Below, piece after piece: positions 37,598-48,099 of a DNA stretch of 64,000 bases. The translations under genes and the position numbers were made by a program. The DNA comes from Liolophura sinensis. Taxonomy: Eukaryota > Mollusca > Polyplacophora > Chitonida > Chitonidae. Location of the stretch: positions 65,758,984-65,822,983 of the forward strand of contig NC_088300.1 of assembly GCF_032854445.1 (NCBI RefSeq), given 5' to 3'. Under the pieces are notes generated by a model that did not search any database, had not been told where the DNA came from, and worked only from the letters and a program-made list of their open reading frames with translations. Numbering within the stretch: position 1 is the stretch's first letter; the number at the start of each line of letters is the position of its first letter.

Positions 37598-40432
37598 AAT
37601 CAGTTATACTCCCTACCAAAATTGCCTTTAGTCAATGGACACATAACACCACAAGCTCTACACCCTGATATGTTATATCTGATATGTTATGCCTATATTA
37701 TTTGCAAGGAAATGTATTTAATATACCTTTTCTAAATCATAATGTTTAACTCAAAAAGCTTAATTTCAACACCAACACTTCAATACCTCGGGTGACATCA
37801 AAATCATTCAAAAACAAGTGACCTGCTGGGCAATGGGCGTGGAGTGTAACGTGCTTTACAACTTAAGGAACAAACAGAATATAGTTTATCCTCTAATGAA
37901 GCCAATCCACATCGAGCCCACCTTTTATATGACAAAAAAAACCAACTAAAAGACGCATTCTTATTGGCTCATAATTTAGCTGCATCGGATTGGGAAAACT
38001 TTTTTCACTCTCACTGTCCGATTGTGTGTGTATATATATGGCTGTACCTTTGCAGAAGTAGAGCTTGATGAGATAGTAGAAGACGATCGGCACGTGTGTA
38101 ATCAACATCAAAACACTCTTCTCCACGTGTCCTGAGGATTCTAGAACACTTGTCACATACAACAGCAAAACCTGAAATGTGATGGAAACAGAAAACATCT
38201 TATTGTGAGCCTTCCGTGACTCAGTTGGTTAGCGCCTTAGCGCAGCGTAGTGACCTAGAAGCTCTCACCAATGCGGTCGCTGTGAGTTCATGTCCAGCTC
38301 ATGTTGGCTTCCTGCCCAGCCGTACGTGGGAAGGTCTTTCGGCAACCTGCGGATGGTCGTGCGTTTCCCCCGGGCTCTGCCCGGTTTCCTCCCACCATAA
38401 TGCTGGCCACCGTCGTATAAGTGAAATGTTCTTGAGTACGGCGTAAAACACCAATGAAATAAATAAATAAATGTATGTTATTGTAAACTTCAGCAATATG
38501 ACGTTACCTGCATAATTTTTGTTTAACTGTACTGTTTTAGACGTCCTGTGCAAGGGTTTTGGCTTTATATAAAATCAGTAAAGCTTATGCACATGGCTAA
38601 TACCTGCTGGTGTCCAAGAAACGAGAATGTTAGAAGTATATTTATTCATTGAGAGGGAGGGGCGGGGAGAGGGGGGGTGCATGCGTGGCCTGGTGGTTAG
38701 CGTGCTACCATGCGATAAACCGAGAGCCTCCCACCAATGCAGACACTGTAAGCTCAAGTCCAGCTCATGCTGGCTTCCTCTCCCGATGTACATGAGAAGG
38801 TCTGTCAGCAATTTCTGGATGGTAGTGGGTTTCTCCGGGGCTGTGCCGCCGTCGTGTAAGTGAAATATTCCTTAGTTCGGCGTAAAAAAAAACAATCAAA
38901 TGAATAAATAAATAAATAAATATTTATTCAATGTTGTTTTACCGTGGCCAAGTTTGTCGTCGGAAGAAGGGACTATGCCTCTGCAGGTACAACTACTTAA
39001 CAAAATGGTGTAAACAATGAACCAAATAATTAAATAATTAAGGAAATAAAAATCGAACTCTGTCACAGGAGTGTGCATGTGTACATGTATAGCAGCGCAT
39101 GCATGTGGAATCGCCAGTTTACCCGAAAGTAGTTCGTGACGTCGCTGAGCGTGTAAGGGAATACCAAATATTTGTTCATCAGTTCCAGCAGTCGTCTGTT
39201 CCAAACATCGGCAACATCCAGCAACTCCGCCCACGGAAAATGAATCGGGATAAAAGCACAGTTTCTGAAACAAAAACATAAAAACAATGGTAACACTAAT
39301 TATTATTGAACGATTGATAGATGCGATCCCCTCCAAGAAAAAAGAGCTAAATTAATTGACGACGAGCGATCTTCAAAATGATCTTGGAATATGATGAAAT
39401 ACTTCATGGAAAAACAGATTAATCATTATAATGAAGTTATGAAAAATATGATTGACGACAAGTAGGGTTATCAGCATAAAACTACTCAGCGAGTTTTTCA
39501 CATTTTTTATGCTGTGTATATTTGGGTTTAAAACTTGGGCTTTAACGTCGTAATTAACAATTTTTCAGCCATATGACGACAAAGGAGCTCTTAGAGTGCA
39601 TACAACGTGCCTCCTTGTAGCAGGACTCATTTACAACGCTCTTTTATCTAATGTTGTTCACTGAGACAGCTTACCGAAGGCAAGTAAGCAGCCCCACCCG
39701 AGCCATTATACTGATACGGGTCAACGCTCAGTGTTGCACTTCCCCTTAATGTTGAATGCCAAGCAGCTTCCTCTTTAAAGGTCTTAGGAGTGACCCGACC
39801 CAGGGCAGACCCTGGATCTACCGCCCCGGAAGAGGGCGCTCTGCCAACTGAGCCATTGGCACCTGTTCGTCACTAAAGTATCATGCCGAAGACACCAGAC
39901 ACCCCACCGAATCATATTATACGCACACAGCCAAGGCCAACCTGCCCTGTTTGTTTGCTCTAACCTTCCAGTATTGAGCGTCAAACGAGACAGCGACAAG
40001 TACCCTTGTTTAAAAAGGTTTGATACCAGGTCAGCCGGCTTCAAGGTGGACGACCTAAACAACAAGACACTGAAGCGGTCAAGAGAAAACTTAACGGCTG
40101 AGTAAATCGGTCAGATCTATTTTTTACAGAAGCCTTAGAAACATTAGCTAGGAGGAAACTTGCTTTAAAGAATTACATGGTCAACCAGATTCTACTTGAC
40201 ACTGAAACTTTGAACTAACCCATGCGTCGCATGCTCCGTACGGTGTAATGAATATTATCGGTCTAACAAAAGTGTAAAAGTTAATAGTTAAGCTCAAAAC
40301 TTACCCTGATGACATGTCATGAGATGCCCCTGCCCCAGGGAATGTTAAGTGGGAATTATTACCGCCCTCCCAGCCACTAAACGCCACCGCGAGACACAGA
40401 GCCGAAAGCGAAATGATGTTTATATACATCAT
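32416..40432 (-). CDS. Unrecognised multi-exon membrane protein, 341 aa, nine exons
   Basis: Exons in coding order are 40432-40305, 39264-39123, 38171-38048, 35312-35229, 34850-34767, 34104-34021, 33734-33689, 33606-33446 and 32588-32416. All have AG/GT borders, phases agree at every junction and the total is 1026 nt with stop. The protein begins MMYINIISLSALCLAVAFSG (signal peptide), then a region NCAFIPIHFPWAELLDVADV, a hydrophobic helix at about residues 109-130 (LMLITHVPIVFYYLIKLYF), three 28-residue repeats (132-215), an aromatic juxtamembrane stretch KHFWPWYN, a strong membrane segment at 232-254 (VLEVMATFCLIAVMCIM), a possible further hydrophobic stretch near 274-283, and an acidic C-terminus ending LQLEWDEWG. 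I do not recognise the family. Exon 33689-33734 is the least certain; its acceptor could also be 9 nt upstream in the same frame. Confidence 0.72.
32632..32822 (+). repeat. Unclassified ~200-bp dispersed repeat, copy 2 (intron of the minus-strand gene)
   Basis: Second copy of the element at 8180-8382, same orientation relative to the window, with roughly 75-80% identity by eye. It lies 44 bp beyond the terminal exon of the membrane-protein gene. Confidence 0.72.
32883..33213 (-). repeat. SINE family B with perfect 12-bp target-site duplication
   Basis: GGTTAAATGAGA occurs at 32883-32894 and 33202-33213, flanking an inverted family B element (GAGTGAGTGAATGTTTGGGG, TTTAACGTCGTGCTCAAC, CATATGACGACGAAAGAATC, then the tRNA-like end near CGACCCAGGATTGATCCTGG). 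Lies in an intron of the minus-strand gene, in sense orientation to it. Confidence 0.92.
33762..33947 (-). repeat. 27-bp minisatellite next to a membrane-protein exon (about 7 copies)
   Basis: The plus-strand unit is GTAGGTAGTTGTGTTTACAA + TTGACCT, drifting to TTGTCCTGTAGATAG in the right half. On the coding (minus) strand each unit contains CTACCTACAG|G or CTATCTACAG|G, an acceptor-like motif. The array ends 27 bp before the acceptor of exon 33689-33734, i.e. where the branch point and polypyrimidine tract should be. Confidence 0.85.
34021..35312 (-). repeat. Three 84-nt repeat exons (28-residue coiled-coil-like units) of the membrane-protein gene
   Basis: Exons 35229-35312, 34767-34850 and 34021-34104 are each exactly 84 nt and each start in phase 2 and end with one spare base, so any of them can be skipped or duplicated without a frame change. 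The second and third are clearly related: RELDAMARTVYYLQR and GEIEEMARTIEYLQR. The first (QPLHECNKQLELDIDQK) is more distant but also heptad-like. This fits growth of a helical stalk by exon duplication. Confidence 0.72.
35851..36100 (-). repeat. SINE family C (inverted), with C-rich tract
   Basis: Plus-strand landmarks CATGCCGAAGGCGCCAGACA, GTCATATTATACTGACACCG, CAGTGCTGAGCGCCACGCGA and GGTATGACCCGACTCGGGCT recur at 39873-40050 and 43836-44110. A run of 14 C follows GACATGACG at 35931-35944. Confidence 0.75.
36690..36960 (+). repeat. Unclassified dispersed repeat, copy 1
   Basis: Matches 53070-53330 in order: TTCTGTTACAGTTT.GAAACGCG or close variants, GTTTA(T/C)TATAGTAAA, CAGGTGTTTAC versus CAGATGCTTAC, GTGGATATTTT versus TTGGATATTTT, and AAGTGTAAAAAG-type sequence. 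No coding frame. Confidence 0.6.
37417..37599 (+). repeat. SINE family A, truncated, with long (TAAA)n tail
   Basis: TTCTCCGGCCGTACGTGGGA, GCAGCAACCTGC and GAATACGGCGTAAAACAC, followed by about 50 bp of (AAAT)n, the longest such tail in the window. Confidence 0.85.
38207..38472 (+). repeat. SINE family A, full-length copy
   Basis: GACTCAGTTGGTTAGCGCC head, GTGAGTTCATGTCCAGC box B, CCCCGGGCTCTGCCCGGTTT body and tail GTACGGCGTAAAACACC with (AAAT)n. It starts 36 bp upstream (plus coordinates) of exon 38048-38171, in that gene's intron. Confidence 0.92.
38676..38922 (+). repeat. SINE family A, full-length variant copy
   Basis: GCGTGGCCTGGTGGTTAGCG head, CTCATGCTGGCTTCCTCTCC body, worn tail GTTCGGCGTAAAAAAAAAC and (AAAT)n. 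Confidence 0.88.
39524..39870 (-). repeat. SINE family B (inverted) with well-kept tRNA-like head
   Basis: Read on the minus strand it begins TGCCAATGGCTCAGTTGGCA + GAGCGCCC (box A), then GATCCAGGGTCTGCCC (box B region), and ends with the family B 3' part (CGTCATATGGCTG, ACGTTAAAGCCC). Best preserved head of this family in the window. Confidence 0.88.
39873..40050 (-). repeat. SINE family C fragment, abutting a family B copy
   Basis: ATCATGCCGAAGACACCAGA, ATCATATTATACGCACACAG and TTGAGCGTCAAACGAGACAG match family C. It directly abuts the family B head. Confidence 0.7.
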
Positions 40433-40752
40433 GATCGTCCGCTGCTCTCATGATCGCGAGACAGCGAAAACATTCAGGAGTCATAAGGCATCCTGGGTGG
40501 TGTAACTTAATTATGACGTCATTGATTGATGACGGGTCATGTAAAGCAACGTCAGTGATTGTGTCGTATAAACAATGTCCATTTGATGACGTCATGATGT
40601 GTAGAGGTTACACGTCCCAAAACACTGTGCTTGTGACGCCCAGTCAGCTTTCCGTCACACAGGTAGCAAGCATATTAATAATTTCTCGGGCTTCTACTTT
40701 TTACGCTGAAATATATGTATCTGACTTAATTAATTTCGACAATGTTAAATTG

Positions 40753-40806
40753 TGGTCATATGACTGAAAAATTGTTAAGTACGGTGTAAAACCTAAAGCA
40801 TGTACT
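40753..40806 (+). repeat. SINE family B-type 3' end fragment
   Basis: GTCATATGACTGAAAAATTG + TTAAGTACGGTGTAAAACC is the family B 3' end without the rest of the element. Confidence 0.65.
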
Positions 40807-41013
40807 TAGCATTCGAAATAACTAATAAATATGTTATCTGTGTCCACTTTTGTTCCTTTTCCGGAACTATATCTTGATCTGCTATATTATACCAATGCTC
40901 AGGCAACGAAAAGGACCGATCGAAGACAGACCGCACAATACCTGTAGGACGGTTGATAAAGCTAACACTATGAAAACATGGCTAAAATTCTTTTGGAAAA
41001 TATGCAGCTCTTT

Positions 41014-41063
41014 TGTTTATTTATTTATTTGATTGGTTTTTTAAGCCGTATAGCTCTTTTATG
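41014..41063 (-). repeat. SINE family A 3' end fragment (inverted)
   Basis: (TTTA)n followed by GATTGGTTTTTTAAGCCGTA, the reverse complement of a worn family A tail. Confidence 0.5.
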
Positions 41064-41385
41064 AGCTCGGTGAAATAGTGCACGAATCAAATATATATGC
41101 ACTCCCTCACTTGTTGTAGACTATTTTTTTTATACTTTAAACACAAAATTTCAGGGCAACACAGATTATTTCGGATCGACATCGACAGCAGTAACTTTTT
41201 TCTTGACGATCTCCATAAAATGTCCTTAATAGTGACCGCGTATATCGGAAATGTATCAGCCATCTTACACCTGTTCAATATAGCCCAAGCTATATTGCTT
41301 TATTAAGATTGCTATTTTAATATTTTTCCGTTTTGAAAAAAAGTATTTTCATGTTGGACTTCTAGGTCAGGTTTATTATAGTTTA

Positions 41386-42265
41386 TAGTTCCGTCCTCGA
41401 TGTAAACTTCCGAGGAAGGCCACGAATAATGTTTTTCGTACATTCAATAACTACAGAACGAACCCCGTTGAGGACATTATCATCGAGTTTCACATCACGA
41501 AATCAGCCTGAGCGTTGGATGTGGCAATTATCAGATTTCATTTGGAAGAGATGCCAGATTTCTGGTGGACATGAGCTATTGTGCCATGATCTAGTCGTCA
41601 AAAGACTTCTATGCCAGTGCTGGAACACAGTCGATTTCATGATCTCGGTTTTTCTTCCAAGGTCGAACGAGAACGTTTAAGAAATTGTATTCCTTACAAC
41701 GTATTATTTAACACAGATCGCCTGTCATCAGGCGACTTACGACTGTGATAAAGTGTGAGATACGATGGACACTGTGTTCCAATCAGCTGACAATATATCA
41801 CACGTCCACAGCGAAAATTTGTATGTTTCCGATGACCTCATCATATCAGTAATTGTGGATTTATTAGGAGCGGGAATGGACGCGATTCCTCCTTCTCTGT
41901 TGTGGATAATTTTTTCGTGGTCAGTTATCCTGAGATAAAGAAGCGCGTTCAACGAGAAATCCAAGAGCAAATCGGTTTGAGTCGTTCCCCAACCATGGAA
42001 TACGAGAAACACTTGTCGTCCGTAGAGCCCACTGTTTGTGAGATATTGCGAAGGTCTTCAATAACGCCTTTAACTCTTCCACGCCAGACGATTGTGGATG
42101 TGGAACAGTCGACGTGCAATGCAGAGATGTCTATTTTCCTGACGAGAAATTGTCTCTTGAAAGGGAATTTGGGTTGAGTGTGAAACCAAAAGCTTGCAAG
42201 ATCATTGTTACAGACAGAGGCTTTGTAGACCTTGTGACGAGTAGTAATGTTTTGCGCAGCTGTTG
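41386..42265 (+). pseudogene. Cytochrome P450 pseudogene, tandem relative of the gene at 45728
   Basis: This stretch aligns on the same strand with the intact P450 from about its codon 130 to the end. Shared blocks include ACTACAGAACGAACCCCGTT, GAAATCAGCCTGAGCGTTGG and AAGAAGCGCGTTCAACGAGA. The reading frame is broken many times. The N-terminus and PPGP region are missing, and an internal deletion near 42100-42125 removes everything from the region after the ExxR helix to beyond the haem-binding loop (PERF and FGAGRRRCIG are absent), leaving only a short CAGTCGACGTGCA island. In the I-helix the DT pair has become DA. It cannot encode a working enzyme. It lies 3.5 kb before the intact copy. 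Confidence 0.93.
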
Positions 42266-43835
42266 CGTATTAGAAATTTTTTTTTTTTTTCATCATATGC
42301 GTCACATAGTCATATGTCAGAACTGAGGCTGGATTCCTTATTTTCATGCATGGGAACATATATATTCACTGTGTTTATATGAACTGTAATAAACGCATAG
42401 GTGTATATTGTATATAAAACATATATTGACCTTTCCTTGTTTTAAAATAAAATGTTGCGGACTGCACATACTGAATTTGACACATTGGATATTACACACC
42501 TATATTAATCCGATATTACAAGAAATCGCTGACTATTTCTACTATCAAGTAACTGTTAAACTTATATGTAATTTTATTAGATTGTGATAATAATTTTCTT
42601 CATGAAAATGGTTGTGGGGAACTTAGCTTTGGATAATATTTTATTGGTTGACGGTCAGAATTGTCATATGAATAATTACCTTACTATTGGAACATATTTG
42701 TTTGTGAATGCACATGAACGCTGTACAAATCAACGGTTTTGTACGTAAGAAACCCAGATTTCGATCATATCTCCAGTTTGCTAGTGGGCAACATTTTAAG
42801 CGATCAGTTTTAGCAATCAGTATTAGCAGAAAAGTTTAAACAGGCCTGGGGTTTAAAGGTTGAACCGACGGCTATTGATGGTAAACAACATTTGAGCTTC
42901 TGCACCGTACACTGGACCATACAAGGGTCTCTGTCCACTACAAGCTAGTGCCGAAACAAAAGTAGACAGGACCTAAAGTCCATAGCACCCGAACAGCGTT
43001 TGATTTTATGCTTTAGGGGATGGTCTCTCTAGGCGATACCTTATACCTTTATTCAATATTATTAACAACAATTTTGTGATGCAGCTGCTCATCGAATATC
43101 ATTGGATTAAAATGGAAGTCCTTCATATTCTCCAGAACCACGGGACCGATTGGCTACAAAATATGGCATACTCAACAACCGTACCCTGGCAATCTAAATT
43201 CCGAGATTTAAAAACAAGTCATATGCAAATAAGGTGTTTGCAGACGACTAAAAATAACCCAAAAGTATGTCAGCTCTAAAATTGTATATTTTGATCGAAC
43301 AAAAACATGTTCCGATGTTTTTTTTTTTTTTACTTCCGGGTTATGAATTTCAAACAATTCTTCTCGTTCAGGTTTTACTTTTTACGTCTAAAAGTTTTTT
43401 CGGAAATCGTTAATACATTGCCTAGTGTCTTTGTGTAAAACTGCATGAAATTAATCACTTCAGTTTATGGCCGGAAAAGGATAAAATTTGTAATCTTTCT
43501 GACTTTATCATGGTCTATAAGCACAACTGTTGCTCGATCAGTGCTTGCCTTCAGCATCAGGCATATCGTATGTAATACTTGACAGTCCCGGATTCAAGTC
43601 ATGTTGACAACCTCTCATTCCTATCACGTTTTTGTGTCCTTTTTTATTTCTCATTTTTATTAACTTGTTGCCAGTTTTAACCAATCTGGCGCTGTAATTT
43701 TTCAGTTTTATGAAAAGAAACAAGTAATAAGGGGCTAATTACTATTATTTTTTTTAATTCGTGAGTGATGTTTCTACATCCTTTCTAACATTGCTATCAA
43801 ACTAAATATTTATGCATGTATGCTTTGCGTTTTAC

Positions 43836-44110
43836 AATTTTTCAGTCATATGACGACGAGGAATCATTAGCTGTGTGTACATATACTGTGTCTTCTTATG
43901 ACAGGACAAGTCCTGCCGCCACTAAAATATCATGGCGAAAACACCAGACACGACATCCCACCCAGTCACATTATATTGACACCGGACCAACCACTCCTAT
44001 TTCCTTGCCCTACGCTTTCAGTGCTGAGCGCCAAGTGAGGCAGCAGCAAGCACCATTTTGGAAGTTTTTGATATGACCTACTCCGGTTTGATCCCTGTTC
44101 TTCCCATCAA
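43836..44110 (-). repeat. SINE family C (inverted), longest copy
   Basis: TTTTCAGTCATATGACGACG joins, in one unit, the family B-type 3' end to the family C body (GCGAAAACACCAGACACGAC, CAGTGCTGAGCGCCAAGTGA, ATATGACCTACTCCGGTTTG). This suggests that B and C share a 3' module. Confidence 0.75.
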
Positions 44111-44189
44111 ACTAAGTGATAAATTACTTATAATACTGTAGCCCAATGTTCATAAATTTGCCTGAAATAAGCTAGGTTGTAATTTATTC

Positions 44190-44398
44190 AAAGACGACCA
44201 CGCCGTGTTACGGGGAATGACTGGCGCTAGGACAATGGAGTCGTGTGCTCGAATCCACCCCGCGCTGGCTGTGCTGGGGCTTCACGTCAGGGGGTTTGGC
44301 GAGAGACTGTTTAGATGCGTTTCTTTCTGTCCGGTTTCCCCCAGAAAAGATCTTATTGACAAAGTCACAGATCTCATGAAGCAATAAATAAAATGATG
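44190..44398 (+). repeat. Possible tRNA-derived SINE of another type
   Basis: GTCGTGTGCTCGAATCCACC is box-B-like. The segment ends AAGCAATAAATAAAATG. Only one copy was seen in the window. Confidence 0.4.
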
Positions 44399-45727
44399 TT
44401 ACGTCTTAAAAAGCTGTTCCTTCTCCGATCATGTCAGTGCCTCAACTTCAAAGCAGAGCCATATGATTTAACTGACATTTGATAGATATCGATACAGCAA
44501 CTAGTGTTGCTGGCAAATGGAAGCTGGTTTCTTGTTTATTTATTATCTGCTCTAGAGAAACGTCTTTATGGCGAGCACGTGTCTTGCAAATCTTGTAATC
44601 CACAACAGTGCCCTCTATCGTCCTAAATAACAATACAATGTAATGTTTTTGATGATCACTGGTATTGTCATTAAAGTAAACCATGGCTTACAGGATTTGT
44701 AGACGACTTGTGTTTCCGATTGTCTCGCAAGGAAATTTTGCCAATTAAACCTGGCATAAATGATAATTTAAGAATAATAAAACTATCAAAATAGTCCCTA
44801 TCATTTTTCAAATATTTGTTAATTCATCTGATTGTAGTTTAAAGTCGTACACAAGGATAAGAGGGGAAAGCCCGACTGGAAGGAGTTCACTACAGTCCAT
44901 TGCAAGGTTCTTGACAAATCGCTTCACTTAAACGTGAGCCCGACCATTCGGGAGCTGGATTCGATCCACTGGCTACACACTAATACGTTCATTTTGGAGC
45001 TGATTGAGTGTTATAAATGTATAATAAACGACTTATAGCATAGAGGATAAAACCAGAGCTGTGATGACAGTGCACTAATTCCCAAATGGTCATAATTAAC
45101 CGGTGAAACACGGCCTCTTTACTTCAGTTTAATAGGGTTTTATTCTAACTATTAACTTGTGTGCCTATACGCCCACTAACACCATTGCAGTGGCGATAAC
45201 TGCAAAATATTTGATGTTACTAGTCTGTAATTATTCATCAAGACATCATCATGCATTTCAATGTATAGTAAAGGTGCTCCAAGAGAAATCAAGTAACAAC
45301 AGGTTTGGAAATGTTATAGGCCGCAATAGCTCACCCATAATATCAACTGCTACATTAGTGTGTGAGAGCGCGTAGATGAATTTAGGTGAGTAGCTTAATG
45401 AATAAGTGCTGTAGATATGGAGACTCGGAAATGTACGAGTTTAAGGTCATACAGGCACGTGTATTCATGTAGGACAACCCCAACTACGAACAACATCGCA
45501 TTTTTTTTCATTGACGCTTGAGTGTGTTCAGGTCACTAAGTAGGACAAATGCAGAACGGCGCGCATTGGTCTATACATCAGCCACACCAGATATGTCATA
45601 AGCTACGAAAATAGCTCCCCTGGACGCTGTGCACTCTTACAAACATTCATGCATACTTGTATACAGTAACCATGTTACTGGATTTTTAACGGGCCGCCAG
45701 CTCGATTAGTATATACAGGTATACACG

Positions 45728-47260
45728 ATGGCGGGCGGACTTATTGATACTGTAGCGGCATGTCCTACGTATGTACTTTACACGTTTGCAGCAGTATGCG
45801 CTGGTATACTCTGGTGGTGTAATCGCCAAAATGACACCAAATATCCTCCCGGCCCCTGGGGATTACCTTTGGTGGGACACATTCCTTTCCTGGGCAAAAA
45901 TCCCATCCCTAAGCTTGAGCAGTACCGAAAGCAGTATGGGGATGTGTTCAGCCTAAGATTAGGAAGTTACCATGTGGTGGTCTTGAATGGACTACAGACG
46001 ATAAAGACAGCCCTTACCCGGAAACCAGACGATTTCGGCGCCAGACCCAGTGTGTACAGTTTCAAGCTTATAAGTGACCTTCAAAATGGTAACGTAGGCC
46101 TCAGCGTTCCGTTCGGTCCTCGATATAAACTTCTGAGGAAGATCACGAATAATGCGCTTCGTACATTCGCTAACTACAGAACGAACCCCGTTGAGGACAT
46201 TATCACTGAGGAAGGAAACAAACTTGTGAATTATTTTCTATCAAATGGTAAAACGGCTTTCGATCCACAGCAAGAAATCAGCCTGAGCGTTGGCAGTGTC
46301 ATATATCAGATTTTGTTTGGAAGGGACGCCAAAATCCGGGAGGACAAGAACTATTGTGCCATGATCAAGTCGTCAAGAGATTTTGTGGAATTTGCCACTG
46401 TTGGTAATCCCGTCGATATCATGCCATGGACACGGTTTTTCTTCCATGCTCGAACAAAAAAATTCTTGAGCATAATCGACATCCCATACAGGGTGTTAGC
46501 AACACAAAGTGCCCATCATCAGGCAACATACGACTCTGACAGCATCCGTGATGTGATGGATGCGCTGCTCAAAGCCGCGGATGATATTTCTCAGGAGGAG
46601 GGAGGAGATTTGGGTCTGTCTCATGACCTCGTAATGTCAATAACAGTGGACTTACTAGGAGCCGGTGTGGACACGGTATCCACCGCCCTGTTGTGGGGAA
46701 TTTTTTTCATGGCCAGTTATCCTGAGGTGCAGAAGCGCGTTCAACGAGAAATCGAAGAGCAAATCGGTTTGAGCCGTCACCCAACCATGGAGGACAAGAA
46801 ATGCTTGCCATTCGTAGAGGCCACTGTTTCTGAGATAATGCGACTGGCGTGTATTACACCTTTATCTGTTCCACGCCAAACGACTGTGGATGTGGAGCTA
46901 GGCGAATACAAGATTCCTAAGGACACATTTGTCATGATCAACCAGCAGTCGACGTGCATGGACCCGGAGACTTGGGGAGACCCGGAGAAGTTCCGCCCGG
47001 AACGATTCTTGACGGAAGGCGATGGTGGAGAGATAACCATGAATAGCGGATTGGCCGAGAGTTTCATGGTGTTCGGAGCCGGCAGGCGGCGCTGCATTGG
47101 AGAGTTTCTGGCTAAAATAGAGGTCTTTCTGTTCTTCACACTACTAATGCAAAGGTGTTCATTTTCACAGTCTCCTGTTGAGAAATTATCTCTTGAGCGG
47201 GCTTTCGGGTTGACTGTAAAACCCAAACCCTTTAAGATCATTGCTACAGAGAGAGGTTAG
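45728..47260 (+). CDS. Cytochrome P450 monooxygenase, clan 2-like (CYP1/CYP2/CYP17 type), intronless, 510 aa
   Basis: Haem-thiolate monooxygenase, expected to be anchored in the endoplasmic reticulum by its N-terminal helix (about residues 13-31) and to take electrons from P450 reductase. All hallmarks are present in one open frame: proline hinge PPGP (40-43), I-helix AGVDT (312-316; the usual AGxDT), K-helix EIMR (369-372), PERF (424-427) and haem loop FGAGRRRCIG with the thiolate cysteine near residue 456, followed by KIEVFLFFTLLMQRC, which resembles the CYP1-type L-helix. Length is normal for microsomal P450s. ATG at 45728 places the membrane anchor correctly. No intron interrupts the coding region, in contrast to the other genes here; this may reflect retroposition or lineage-specific intron loss. 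The substrate cannot be inferred. Confidence 0.95.
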   Translation: MAGGLIDTVAACPTYVLYTFAAVCAGILWWCNRQNDTKYPPGPWGLPLVGHIPFLGKNPIPKLEQYRKQYGDVFSLRLGSYHVVVLNGLQTIKTALTRKPDDFGARPSVYSFKLISDLQNGNVGLSVPFGPRYKLLRKITNNALRTFANYRTNPVEDIITEEGNKLVNYFLSNGKTAFDPQQEISLSVGSVIYQILFGRDAKIREDKNYCAMIKSSRDFVEFATVGNPVDIMPWTRFFFHARTKKFLSIIDIPYRVLATQSAHHQATYDSDSIRDVMDALLKAADDISQEEGGDLGLSHDLVMSITVDLLGAGVDTVSTALLWGIFFMASYPEVQKRVQREIEEQIGLSRHPTMEDKKCLPFVEATVSEIMRLACITPLSVPRQTTVDVELGEYKIPKDTFVMINQQSTCMDPETWGDPEKFRPERFLTEGDGGEITMNSGLAESFMVFGAGRRRCIGEFLAKIEVFLFFTLLMQRCSFSQSPVEKLSLERAFGLTVKPKPFKIIATERG

Positions 47261-47997
47261 AGAGGCCTTGTGACGTTGACCAGTGTCCTATTCATGTGGT
47301 GGGTTTTGTTTCGGACAGACTTTTTGAAATAGTTTTGATAGCCAGGTCTTGTCCTTTAAGCTTTGTATATTTTATTTTTATAGCTTACTTTATATACACG
47401 TTTTCAATATATATTATTAGAATTAACATTCACACATATATGAATCTTTAAGAACGATCCACTAAAAATAAGGTCAAGGTGTTAAAAGTCTGGTATCTAT
47501 CGGTCTTTGTTTAGGACAAGCTGTTGTTAACAATGAAAAATTGATATTACTTTCTTTAAAATAGGGTTCGAGTGAGTTCACAAGGCATTATGATTCCCAG
47601 TTATCAATGTTTTTACAACCAGTACAGTATTCTTTTTAGCAGATAGAGACAGTACGTTAGGCACGTCTTGCGTTTACTCCGCAGTTGCGTTTAACATCCC
47701 CTAATGAGGCCCTAGGTGTTCTGTACGCGTGAATGCTTTAACGGTTACTTGGTGCTTATGCACACTGTTGTAATTATTACTGTTAGAATATCGGTATAAT
47801 AAGACAAAATCGATTCCCGATAACGAGCCTAACCTGGTTAAAAGAGTAACACTCTCAAACACTCAAACAGTTGCTTTAACAATTTAATAAATCAAAAAGG
47901 AAAATAATGATTTAAACTACAAATAGCAATGACTTTCCATCGTTGTCCAATCGGCCCCGGAATATTCCAATCCTGTTTCTGGGCGTCCGTTTCCTCT
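47261..47997. other. P450 3' flank, no gene seen
   Basis: AT-rich. AATAAA at 47886-47891 is the first canonical signal after the P450 stop that I noticed, about 625 bp away. ATTAAA on the opposite strand (47883-47888) could serve the minus-strand exon ending at 47998. No coding potential was recognised. Confidence 0.4.
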
Positions 47998-48088
47998 TTA
48001 CTGGAGCAGTTTGTTGATCTCCCCAACCTTAACACGGTTGAATCCTCCGAGACTTGTCTTGGCAGGAATCAACTGGATGTTCTTTGTG
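47998..48088 (-). CDS. Putative terminal exon of an unidentified minus-strand gene
   Basis: On the minus strand a strong acceptor (pyrimidine run TTTTTTCTTTCTTTTCATTG followed by ...GATGTAG) opens a 91-nt frame reading TKNIQLIPAKTSLGGFNRV...GEINKLLQ and then TAA. The peptide is well formed, and an ATTAAA lies about 110 bp downstream. I do not recognise it and could not find the exon before it. It could be the end of a gene spread over 48-57 kb, or a decayed fragment. Confidence 0.4.
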
Positions 48089-48099
48089 CTACATCGAAA

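Larger units (their letters stand above)
42266..45727. other. Interval between P450 pseudogene and gene, no gene seen
   Basis: AT-rich sequence with two repeat-like segments (43836-44110 and 44190-44398, listed separately). I found no spliced exon or conserved peptide. The 45705-45720 stretch (GTATATACAGGTATACAC) is TATA-like but lies only about 10-20 bp before the P450 ATG, so it is not a convincing promoter. Confidence 0.45.

Noticed and set aside
38299-38553. Open frames over SINE copies here and at 993-1205, 16541-16738, 28356-28565 and 55527-55727
   Set aside because: They fall entirely within tRNA-derived SINEs and share the SINE sequence, so they are not genes.
45705-45720. TATA box for the P450 gene
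   Set aside because: Too close to the start codon to leave a normal transcription start site and leader.
46777-47241. Minus-strand 154-aa open frame
   Set aside because: Shadow of the P450 coding region.
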